Shown here: in pieces, positions 17,677 through 26,200 of the stretch
Numbering within the stretch: position 1 is the stretch's first letter
Layout: every line of letters begins with the position of its first letter
Assembly (NCBI GenBank): GCA_050309585.1
Contig: JBNRML010000077.1
Coordinates: 25,591 to 89,590 of the forward strand
Direction: 5' to 3'
Length of the DNA stretch: 64,000 nucleotides
From: Bovifimicola sp050309585
GTDB taxonomy: Bacteria; Bacillota; Clostridia; Lachnospirales; Lachnospiraceae
Notes under the pieces: generated by a model
Databases searched by the model: none
What the model was told of the DNA's origin: nothing
The model's input: only the letters and a program-made list of their open reading frames with translations
Made by a program: the position numbers and the translations under genes

Positions 17677-20439
17677 TCAATTCGTTAATCCATATCCCAT
17701 TATTCTATTTTCTATACCACCATATCCTGTTGAGCAGTTATAACTCCATCTCTTTACTTGATATACTCCATCATATAAAAAGTTTCCTTCAATTGTATTA
17801 ACCATTCCATTTGACACACTTTCCACTATTGCCACATGCGTAATGGCTCCTCCGCTGTTACAGAAGAATACAATATCTCCCGGATCTGGAACATATCCAA
17901 CATTTCTCCATCTTCCTTTTTGGGTATATTTATTTATACCATCTGTGCAGGAACAGAATCTCGACACAGTCGTATCTCCAGCCTGGTTCTGAACCCAGCT
18001 TACAAACATTGCGCACCATGCTTCATATTCTGTAGGAACATAACTTGGACTGCAGTATTTTCCTTCCTGATCCAAATACCATTGGGTATATTTAGTCCAA
18101 CATATTATTGGGTCATTTTCTTTGTTTCCAACCTCAGCCTGTGCTATACTTACTATTTTTTGTTTCACAGATTCATTAGCAAGTGGCTCTGCCTTTTCAA
18201 CCTTCCACTGCTGAAGTTCATTAGACGGATCAAAAGGCTTAACAATTATCTGACTTCCACTTTCTAATGTCTGTGCTGTCAGTACCAAATCATAGCCTCT
18301 TAATTTGAATGCCATTCTTCCTTCCCATAAGCCAATAATTTGCCAGGTCATGGCTTCATCATCTACACCTGTATCCCAAAGGTCAACTTTGCAACCTGAA
18401 ACCAATGGGTCCGAATAACTATTTCCACCTCTATTTACATCTAATGCTTTGTTTGTTGCACATCTTGGAACAATCTTTAATCCTTGATTGAGACCCAATG
18501 CTTGCCATAATTGAGCATCAGAATTATTCCATGAGTATAATTGTACCTTTGTACCATTTGTATTTCCCATATTATTTACGTCAAGTACATAATTTGTATC
18601 CTTACAAGACATAATTTTAAACCAGAAGCCACCGTATTGAAAATTTCCATCATTACCATCAAATATGCTGTACACATATATTGTGGCATTCACTGCTTTG
18701 CTCCCATCATTGGTTTTTGCTGTTATAGTTGCAACTCCGCGTGACTTTGCAGTTACTTTTCCATTTGAGTCTACCGTTGCGACCCCTGTATTATTTGAAC
18801 TCCATGTTACCGATTTGTTTGTAGCATTTGAAGGACTTACTGTTGCTGTAAGTGTCTCACTTTTTCCTGCCTCCAAATACACCTTCGCTTTATTTATGCC
18901 AATTCCTGTTACCGCCACCGATTTTGCCTTTACAGTAACCGCACAAGTTGCTTTCTTGCTTCCGTCACTTGTCTTGACCGTTATCGTAGCGGTTCCCTCT
19001 GCTTTCGCTGTCACCTTTCCGGTACTGTCAACTGTTGCAACACTTGTATTGCTTGAACTCCAGCTCACTGCCTTATTTGTTGCATTCGTTGGACTTACTG
19101 TCGCTGTAAGTGTCATTGTTTCGCCTTCAGTAAGTGTTACCGAAGTTTTATTCAAGCTTACTCCTGTTACTGAAACAGTAGCATTAGATACTACAACTGT
19201 CACTGAATTACTTGCAACAACAGTACCCGTACTGTCTTTTGCCTTTACAGTGAAAATCTTTGTTCCTGCCGTAGTCAAAGGTCCTGTGTAACTTGTCGCA
19301 CTGCTATAACCTTTAAGCACTACCGTACTTCCTGTGGCAGCATTTTTCATCACATACTGATATGTATAACTTCCTGAGCCTCCCGTTACCGCAGGCACCA
19401 ATGTTACATTAGAACCTGTCTCAAGCTTTAATGTTCCTGTTGCTCCATTTACTTTCAATGAAGCTGATAATGCCGCTTTTACAACTACTGTTACAGAATT
19501 ACTTGCTACTACTTTTCCTGCGCTGTCTTTAACATTGACCATAAAAATCTTTGTTCCTGGCGTAGTCAAAGGTCCTGTATAACTTGTCGCACTGCTGTAA
19601 TTCTTAAGCACCAGTGTACTTCCTGTAGCAGCATTTTTCATTACATACTGATATGTGTAACTTCCTGAACCTCCTGCTGCTGTTGGCACCAATGTTACAT
19701 TAGAACCTTTTGAGAGATTTACCGTTCCAGTTGCACCATTCACTTTAAGTGATGCACTTAGAGATGTCTGGCTTCCTCCCACTACAACAGTGACTGAATT
19801 ACTTGCAACTACTTTTCCCGTACCGTCCTTTACATTTACGGTAAAGATTTTTGTTCCGGTACTTGTAAGAGGTCCTGTATAGCTTGCCGCACTGCTGTAA
19901 TTCTTAAGCACCAAAGTACTTCCTGTGCTTGCATTTTTCATTACATACTGATATGTATAACTTCCTGAACCTCCCACTGCCTTTGGTACAAGTTTTACGG
20001 ACTCTCCTTTTGAAAGGTTTACCGTTCCAGTATTTCCATTTACTGTCAGTGCTGCACTTAACGTTGAGGATGCCGCAACAGTAACAGTTTTAACGTCACT
20101 AACCGCAACACTTCCTGTACTGTCCTTTACATAAACTGCAAACATCTTCGTTCCCGTTGAAGTAAATGCACCCGTATACTCCTTGCTTGTGCTGTAACTC
20201 TTTAATATCACTGAAGAGCCACCATTTGCACCCAACATAACAAACTGGTATGTATAGCTTCCACTTCCCCCTGTTGCCCCAGCTGTTAATTTCACTGTTC
20301 CTCCCACTGTTGACGACGAAACACTCATCGTAAGTGTTGCACTCAGTGCACTTGCAGCATTTGCAATTTTTGCCGGCAATAATCCAATTATCATGACCAG
20401 CGTCAGCAATACTGCTGATAATTTTTTTATTCTCTTCAT
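17677..20439 (-). CDS. Secreted CHAP-domain hydrolase with Ig-like repeats, two Big2 domains and a ricin-B lectin domain
   Basis: A 920-residue secreted protein. Signal peptide, about 1-28. Four copies of the shared ~90-residue repeat come next (here N-terminal, whereas the other two proteins carry them C-terminally). Then two Big2 domains (starting VTGVSLNKTSVTLTEGE and VTGIGINKAKVYLEAGK), a ricin-B lectin domain (about 590-740, with QLWQALG and QQWKVEK marks of the QxW fold), and a C-terminal CHAP domain with Cys in EAWCAMFVSW and His in ITHVAIVES. It probably cleaves peptidoglycan peptides outside the cell. It has a good AAGGAGG site and is the first gene of the run down to 12419. A LytTR-type site and promoter lie upstream (20715-20781). 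Confidence 0.88.
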   Translation of the reverse strand: MKRIKKLSAVLLTLVMIIGLLPAKIANAASALSATLTMSVSSSTVGGTVKLTAGATGGSGSYTYQFVMLGANGGSSVILKSYSTSKEYTGAFTSTGTKMFAVYVKDSTGSVAVSDVKTVTVAASSTLSAALTVNGNTGTVNLSKGESVKLVPKAVGGSGSYTYQYVMKNASTGSTLVLKNYSSAASYTGPLTSTGTKIFTVNVKDGTGKVVASNSVTVVVGGSQTSLSASLKVNGATGTVNLSKGSNVTLVPTAAGGSGSYTYQYVMKNAATGSTLVLKNYSSATSYTGPLTTPGTKIFMVNVKDSAGKVVASNSVTVVVKAALSASLKVNGATGTLKLETGSNVTLVPAVTGGSGSYTYQYVMKNAATGSTVVLKGYSSATSYTGPLTTAGTKIFTVKAKDSTGTVVASNSVTVVVSNATVSVTGVSLNKTSVTLTEGETMTLTATVSPTNATNKAVSWSSSNTSVATVDSTGKVTAKAEGTATITVKTSDGSKKATCAVTVKAKSVAVTGIGINKAKVYLEAGKSETLTATVSPSNATNKSVTWSSNNTGVATVDSNGKVTAKSRGVATITAKTNDGSKAVNATIYVYSIFDGNDGNFQYGGFWFKIMSCKDTNYVLDVNNMGNTNGTKVQLYSWNNSDAQLWQALGLNQGLKIVPRCATNKALDVNRGGNSYSDPLVSGCKVDLWDTGVDDEAMTWQIIGLWEGRMAFKLRGYDLVLTAQTLESGSQIIVKPFDPSNELQQWKVEKAEPLANESVKQKIVSIAQAEVGNKENDPIICWTKYTQWYLDQEGKYCSPSYVPTEYEAWCAMFVSWVQNQAGDTTVSRFCSCTDGINKYTQKGRWRNVGYVPDPGDIVFFCNSGGAITHVAIVESVSNGMVNTIEGNFLYDGVYQVKRWSYNCSTGYGGIENRIMGYGLTN

Positions 20440-20469
20440 AGCTGCTTTCCTCCTTTTATTTTTTCACCT

Positions 20470-20632
20470 AGTGTATCGGTTTCTTAATAACTGGACTTTT
20501 TACGCAGAATATTTTCGTGAGTGGGCAACCCTAAAAACGTAGGCGTAGCGGGCTACGCTGAGGCTTTTAGGGTTTGTGCAATCGCGAAAATAGGCAAGTA
20601 ATAAAGTCTAGTTAATTAAAAACCGATGCACT
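20470..20632. repeat. 163-bp nested inverted repeat (repeat family D) in the leader of the CHAP/ricin operon
   Basis: The outer arms are AGTGTATCGGTTTCTTAATA on the left and the complement of AGTGCATCGGTTTTTAATTA on the right. Inside, ATTTTCG pairs with CGAAAAT, CCCTAAAA with TTTTAGGG, and CGTAG with CTACG around a GCGGGC turn. The left arm (20469-20500) matches 49785-49816 over 32 bases; a related half copy lies at 54280-54306. If the predicted start at about 20708 is right, this whole structure is in the mRNA leader. Confidence 0.8.
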
Positions 20633-20714
20633 ATTACATTATCCTGCAAATAGCCAGACAAAATAACTTGTCTTAATTTCCATCTGCTATATCTACGTCA
20701 TCCCTCTGGAATAT

Positions 20715-20781
20715 ATTATATATCCATTCAATTACCATATTTTGAGACGTTATGAAATGTATGGTTTTTGTCACGAAATGT
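20715..20781 (-). promoter_or_regulatory. LytTR-type direct repeat and promoter of the CHAP/ricin operon
   Basis: On the minus strand, ACATTTCGTGAC (20770-20781) is followed 21 bases on by ACATTTCATAAC (20749-20760), then exactly 28 bases, then TATAAT (20715-20720). No good -35 box is present, as expected for an activator-dependent promoter. The same layout precedes the gene at 27217. Two half-sites with a 21-bp period are typical of LytTR regulators such as AgrA. Confidence 0.65.
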
Positions 20782-20784
20782 AAA

Positions 20785-20814
20785 AGGCTTTGCCCTTTAA
20801 TTAGAACAAAGCCT
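20785..20814 (-). terminator. Probable terminator of the frameshifted membrane gene
   Basis: AGGCTTTG and CAAAGCCT form an 8-bp stem, followed on the minus strand by TTTTACATTT. It lies about 58 bases past the stop of the gene ending at 20872. Confidence 0.5.
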
Positions 20815-20871
20815 CCATTTATAAGTCAATTATACATTTTATTATGTTATATTCTGATTCTTCAGTTTTCA

Positions 20872-21595
20872 TCAATTATTTTCCTCAAGCTTTTTTTTCG
20901 GTGTAATTTCTATTTTAATTAAACCAAGATTCAAAAATACATACTGCATAATTAAACAGAAACCGATGCAGGAATCCTTTCCTATATAGAAAGAGCTCCC
21001 TTTAAGTGACCCTATTATTAGCTCAGCTAAATTATTTATGTATCCGTTATACACAACAGCCCTTTCAACTTTCCCCATTAACACAAATATAAACCCAACG
21101 CTAATCAATGAGCCTATCGCCAATAAATACCCGCTAATATTACAGTTCGGAATCCACATAGTTGCGATTACAGCTATCGACATAACTAATGTAAAAATAA
21201 AAAATGCCAAGACAATACCTTTTACTTCATAATGACGCAATGAAATATCAAATCCCATTCTTTCATCAGCTGAGCGTAACATTCCCTCTGCCGCTTCAAA
21301 AGACAATTCACCTGATTCATACTTCTCCCACAACTGAACGCCTTTACTTTGAGCACTGTCATAGGTCTTGTAACCAAAAGTACTTATTTCTCCATATTTT
21401 TTCGTATCTTTTTTTATTTGATAAAACAAACAACGGTTCAATCAACATCACAAGAACCGTAACAATACACAAAAATGCTGTTATCATATTTAGTATGGGA
21501 TTTATCTTTTCCTGAAATCCACTAATATCTCTCTCCTTCTTCGCATGTATTGGATTGGCACTTACTACATTTTCTCCTTTTGTCATCTCGCTCAT
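20872..21595 (-). pseudogene. Membrane protein gene (third paralogue of the zinc-ribbon pair), frameshifted at an A7 run
   Basis: Two overlapping frames make one protein. The first starts at ATG 21595 (AAGGAGG upstream), contains KINPILNMITAFLCIVTVLV and EPLFVLSNKK, and stops soon after. The second continues DTKKYGEISTFGYKTYDSAQ with two or three membrane segments (for example MSIAVIATMWIPN). Removing one A from the seven-A run (T run at 21409-21415 on the + strand) joins SNKK to DTKKYG in frame. The joined product resembles the C-terminal parts of the proteins at 12419-13291 and 13316-14191 but lacks the zinc ribbon. It could be a true null allele, a slippage-controlled gene or a sequencing error. 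No strong native promoter is visible upstream. Confidence 0.7.
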
Positions 21596-21727
21596 AAAAA
21601 TTTCCTCCTTTATTCCAAACAATCCTGTCAATATGGTATGAATGATATTTTTTAATTTGGTTATAATATCAATATGTAATCTCATTTCTTTACTTCATAC
21701 TTCCTGATATAATCTTTACCGATTAAT

Positions 21728-21752
21728 TTCGCAGATTATTCCCATCTGCGAA
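21728..21752. repeat. Left 9-7-9 recombination-site-like palindrome
   Basis: TTCGCAGAT, a 7-base centre TATTCCC, and ATCTGCGAA. The right partner at 23118-23142 has the same arms with the centre reversed (GGGAATA). Two inverted 9-bp arms around a 7-bp centre is the form of a tyrosine-recombinase core site. The right-hand flank (GAGTTTTTTACACAGC) resembles the flank of the right site. Confidence 0.75.
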
Positions 21753-21790
21753 AAAGAGTTTTTTACACAGCTATATAAGGTAATGTTTTG

Positions 21791-22918
21791 TCAGGTATGA
21801 CCATTTATTTGACCATAATCATAGGAAAAAGAATTTATCTGTCTCATTTTCTGCTCCATAGATGGATGTACATATTTATTCAGTGTTGTTTTTATATCCG
21901 AATGTCCGAGAATTTCACTTAAGCATTTCGGTTCCATACCGTTAATAATGCAATTTGTGGCAAAAGTGTGCCGCAATGAATGAAATTTCTTTGTCTCTAC
22001 AGACAGATTTGTCAACAGCCTTTGAAAATAATACTGATATGTTCGTGGTTCCATAAGCTTTGACCCGTTGACAACATAAATTGTATCCGGCATATATTTA
22101 TCCAATATGGAGAAAAGAAAATCGCATATGGGAATAATTCTGTACGAATTTACTGTTTTCGGAGAACTTATTACCAATTCTGTTTTTGAATTCAAGTTTT
22201 CTATTTTTATTCTTTGCACAGTATGATTCACGGTAATAGTTCTTCTGGATAAATTAACATCTTCTGATTTTAATGCACATATCTCGCCTAACCTTATGCC
22301 GGTAAACATACAAATAATTATGCCCAATTTATATCCGTCCACGTCAGTAGTAAGATAATCAAGGAGCTTATTCTGTTCTTCCTTTGAAAAAACCTGAACG
22401 GCTTCAGTCATTTTGCCGTTACATAATATTTTCATTCTATCATTTATTTTGAAACTGTAATCCTCTGTTCCATATCGTATAATTTGCGTCAGCACATTTC
22501 GTATACTGTTTAGAGTGCTGGTAGACAGAGATGTTTTATTTTTATCACATGAAATATTTTCCCTGGCTAATAATTCCATGCAATCATCTGACGTGACACT
22601 ATATATTTTTGTATTTGATAAATATTGTCTTATATGATTATTGTATATATATTCATATTTCACATAGGTTGAATATTTCCTGTAAACTTTTATCTCCTTA
22701 AGCCATTTTTGAGCCACATCCTCCACTGTTTCAGTCGTCCTTTTAAACTCATCATTGTCATCTTTAATGCAGGACAATAACTTTTCCTTAACATCAGCAT
22801 ATGTTTTTCCATACACAGAGCGATAAACAGCCCTGCCTTTCTCATTTCTGCCGCATATATAACGCCCTTCCCAGCGCCCGTCTTTTCTCTTTCTTATGTT
22901 ATCTCCTCTTCTTGACAT
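21791..22918 (-). CDS. Tyrosine recombinase (integrase family)
   Basis: A 375-residue phage-type integrase. The N-terminus has a short AP2-like arm-binding region (RKRKDGRWEGRYICG), a SAM-like core-binding domain follows (about 60-165), and the catalytic domain holds Arg in TGIRLGEI, His and Arg in HSLRHTFAT, His in LGHSDIKTT and the Tyr nucleophile in LNKYVHPS. All key residues are present, so it should be active. GGAGG precedes the ATG. There is no relaxase, replication gene or phage gene nearby, so it is a lone recombinase. It lies between inverted 9-7-9 sites (21728 and 23118) and between 17-base direct repeats (21799-21815 and 22935-22951), one of which encodes its own last residues. Confidence 0.93.
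   Translation of the reverse strand: MSRRGDNIRKRKDGRWEGRYICGRNEKGRAVYRSVYGKTYADVKEKLLSCIKDDNDEFKRTTETVEDVAQKWLKEIKVYRKYSTYVKYEYIYNNHIRQYLSNTKIYSVTSDDCMELLARENISCDKNKTSLSTSTLNSIRNVLTQIIRYGTEDYSFKINDRMKILCNGKMTEAVQVFSKEEQNKLLDYLTTDVDGYKLGIIICMFTGIRLGEICALKSEDVNLSRRTITVNHTVQRIKIENLNSKTELVISSPKTVNSYRIIPICDFLFSILDKYMPDTIYVVNGSKLMEPRTYQYYFQRLLTNLSVETKKFHSLRHTFATNCIINGMEPKCLSEILGHSDIKTTLNKYVHPSMEQKMRQINSFSYDYGQINGHT
21799..21815 (+). repeat. 17-base direct repeat at the 3' end of the recombinase gene
   Basis: GACCATTTATTTGACCA; it differs from 22935-22951 by one base. On the coding strand it encodes part of the recombinase C-terminus. Possible arm-type binding site for the recombinase (inference). 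Confidence 0.6.
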
Positions 22919-22934
22919 AGATACTAATACCTCC

Positions 22935-22951
22935 GACCACTTATTTGACCA
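22935..22951 (+). repeat. 17-base direct repeat at the 5' end of the recombinase gene
   Basis: GACCACTTATTTGACCA, the partner of 21799-21815, ending 17 bases upstream of the recombinase start codon and overlapping its ribosome-site region. Confidence 0.6.
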
Positions 22952-23042
22952 CTTTTAAACTTTTATTAAACATAATCTAGTTAAATTTACCAAAATACAA
23001 CAAATTTATACCAAAAATCTGTCACATTTTGTTGATAAAGAA

Positions 23043-23071
23043 TTGACAAGACCACCACCACTTGCTATAAT
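23043..23071 (+). promoter_or_regulatory. Consensus promoter inside the recombinase element
   Basis: TTGACA, 17 bases, TATAAT, reading rightwards out of the element; a perfect match to the sigma-A consensus. ACAAGACCA (23046-23054) overlaps its -35 and is repeated inverted as TGGTCTTGT at 23100-23108, a possible operator pair. If the element inverted, this promoter would face the gene starting at 21595. Confidence 0.8.
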
Positions 23072-23078
23072 ATTTGAC

Positions 23079-23182
23079 AGATGATAGTTCTTAATGAATT
23101 GGTCTTGTTAATATTTTTTCGCAGATGGGAATAATCTGCGAAGAGTTTTACCCGCAGCACTGATTATGTCAGTGTTTTTTTA
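23079..23182 (+). ncRNA. Predicted short RNA reading out of the recombinase element
   Basis: The expected start is near 23079, seven bases past the TATAAT. The transcript would include the right 9-7-9 hairpin (23118-23142) and end at CACTGA ttatg TCAGTG followed by seven T (about 23158-23181). I found no convincing small open frame. It may be only the aborted product of a promoter in the off orientation. Confidence 0.45.
23118..23142. repeat. Right 9-7-9 recombination-site-like palindrome
   Basis: TTCGCAGAT, centre GGGAATA, ATCTGCGAA. As the exact reverse complement of the site at 21728-21752, it would support inversion, not excision, of the 1.4 kb between them. Confidence 0.75.
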
Positions 23183-23194
23183 TGCACAAAAAGA

Positions 23195-23217
23195 AGACAT
23201 ATCAAAACTGATATGCC
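23195..23217 (-). terminator. Terminator of the giant surface-protein gene
   Basis: CATATCA and TGATATG form a short stem, followed on the minus strand by TCTTCTTTTT. It lies about 60 bases past the stop at 23276. Confidence 0.5.
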
Positions 23218-23275
23218 TCCTTTTTTATTTTAAACCACAATCTTAAAATATAAAAATTAAATGTATCTGTGATTA

Positions 23276-26200
23276 CTAAATAAATGTGCTTCCAACATCC
23301 TCAGGCATCATAATATTATCAAAGGTATTAATATCAATGATATTACCATTGGAATCAATCTTAAATACATTCCAAACTGTGCCAATATTATCGGTTGGCA
23401 CATGATAAGTTTTCAACAACACATTTCCTTTATATAGATATACCGTCGCATTTGACAATGAAAGCACATTGCTACCATCAGATTTTCTATTTGAATAATC
23501 ATGTACGCAATATACAAATCCATTTTTCAACAGTTCAAAATCCGTCACAGTAATTGTCTCAGGTCCTTCATAATCTGTATCATCTCTATCTAAATTTCCT
23601 GCATATCCCCTTTTTTCTGAAAAGTAGATATGCTCTTTACCATTATCTACAGTATTCGCCACAAGATGAGAATCCAAATCCGATGGTCGATTTCCCCAAC
23701 GGAGTACTATACGATAATCACCTTGTGCTCCCATTGATGAAATAGTCGCATTTTGATTTGCTGTCACAACTCCTGGTAATACCACAACATTAAAGCTGGT
23801 AGTAGCATACCCTTCTTTCGATGCAGTAAGTGTATAGTTTCCGCTTTGTAATCCAAAAACAACTCCAAACACGGTATTAATGTCATATTTAAATAAACCA
23901 TTATTATCTGTTGTTAACGTCCTGATTACATTTCCATATTGGGAATTATTCCATCCTTCACGTAATTTTAGGGTAACACCGCCAACCGCAGCACCACTAA
24001 CCGCATCCGTAATCGTTCCTGAAAATCCACCCATCCTCTGTTTATTTCCATAAACCATAAGTGCAGTTTCCAAATAATTTATATTGGCATTTTCAATTGT
24101 AACATATGTCACAAACGGAATATATCCATCATATGTAATCTCAACACGGTATACACCATCAGGCAATTTTTTTGAATAATTTCCATTTGCATCTGACTTC
24201 AATGTTCCAATAATCATTTCACCTTGGGAAATAATAATATTTGCATTTGAAATTGGAGCATTCGTATCCGAAGTACATACTTTTCCTTTTAGTTCTCCAT
24301 TTGCCGAATCAGGTCTCAACACAATCTCCTGTGCCGCTCCATTAACAACAATATTTTTATTAACTTCTACTCCATCAATACTTGCGTTAACATTGTATAC
24401 ACCGTCATACAGGTAAGCAGTATGAGTTGAACCACCTGTAGACACTATGTTATTACCCTTCTTTATCTTTACATTTACTCCACTTACATTTTGAGTATTA
24501 TTGTTGTTTATTCGAACAGTGGTTCTCCATGATTTATTCGGGCAACTTCCCCCTCCAAAATGACGATTTCCGCCGAACATACTATCACTATCGTTATTTA
24601 ATGATAAATAGAATTTTGCCTCTTTACTTCCGATAGTTCCAACACCTGAAATCGGAACCAAGCCTCCAAAATACAGTGGTCCACTAACTTCAAATATTGT
24701 TAAGTCCAGTGGAGTACCTTCCAGCACATCCTCAATTATACATATCTCCAGCTTAACCTTTCCCTCTGCAAACCACTCAGATTTTCCTTCCAGACAAAGA
24801 TTGCAGGCATGTTTAGATTCAGCATTTGTAAATCCGCCTCCTATACTTGCTTCCGCTGAAAGTTTAACCCCTGCCTGTACACTCACATTAGCTTCTACAA
24901 CTTCTCCGCAAAAAGAAACACCAGTCTCAAATTTTGGTCCGACTTTTAACTCAGCACTTCCCTTTAAGTCAACAGTAGATGTTCTTGTTTTTTCATCTAC
25001 TGATTGTCTTCCAGAATACGAATCATAGATAAAACCACTTTTTGTTTTTGAAGTAACACTTACTATAACTTCAGCCTTCAACTCTACTTCTACCGGAATT
25101 GTCTGCGCAATATATATTGCCAGACCCGGAATTGAAGTAGGAATATATACTTTAGCAAGTTCTAATTCTTCGTCAACCTTCTTCTCATTATTAACCCCTG
25201 CAACTTCTGCCGAAACCTGAACTTTTGTTTCAAGGGCAGTAATTACTGAACAATAGAAATAATCTTCACTAAATATATGTGCATCATAAGTCATTTCGAT
25301 AGATACTATTCCTTTACCACTAAGTGAAAATTTAATTCCATTTACTTCTATTTCTCCACCTAACTGTGCACTGAATTCGTCATTTACATCAATAATATTC
25401 GCATAATTTCTGACCGACACGTTATTTTCAATGGTATCATTTTCAACAGCATCATTTTCAGAAGTACCTTTTTCAGCAGTATCCACATCCATATCCACTT
25501 TCAGGGTATCATAAAAATCTGTGAGTACAACATCTTTTGATGGTTGAACTAAATATTCATCTTCTTCAATTTCTGTTATTTCATCTACTTTAAACAAGCG
25601 GTACTGTCCATTTATATCTTCCGCAAAAACAACATCATCTTTCTTAAGACTGGCAATCTCTTCATTTGCCTGGAAGAAATAATAATATACATCCGCTTCC
25701 TCATTCAGTTCCTCATCAGATTCCACAAATGAGAACATTTCCGGTTCTACGACTGATAACCCATTTATTTCATCATTTTGTGAGATTATTATTACATCAT
25801 CATTCAAAACTCCGAAATTATTATCAGTTGCCTCATCAAAATTAACAACTGTTTTATCCTCACCAAAATCGTTGACGGTTAATTTTGAAAATTCCTTATA
25901 TTTAGTGGTATATTTTATACTTGTAAATGTATCACACAATTTATTTGATTCTGAATCGTATAAATCAGCGGTTATTATGTATGTGTCCGGTAATTCCACA
26001 TCTATTGGAATAGAGATTCTTAGTAACTCACCATAATCTGGCGTTTGTGCAGAAATTGTGGTGATTTCGCTTTTCGTATTTTCATCTAAAAATCTAACAA
26101 CCAAAGCACTGGTATTATTTACATTTACAGAAGCAATTAATATTGATTCCTCAACTTCCAATCCTGAAATTGAAAACTGTGTTCCACCTCCAGAAGATGC

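Noticed and set aside
18665..19291. 208-residue plus-strand frame rich in Ala/Val/Thr
   Set aside because: It is a shadow of the Big2/Ig-like repeats of the minus-strand CHAP/ricin gene, whose domains are clear.
21728..23142. A phage or conjugative element around the integrase
   Set aside because: No structural, replication, relaxase or excision genes occur on either side; only the recombinase gene lies between the sites.
23079..23182. A second type I toxin gene under the consensus promoter
   Set aside because: No hydrophobic small peptide with a ribosome site could be read on either strand in this stretch.
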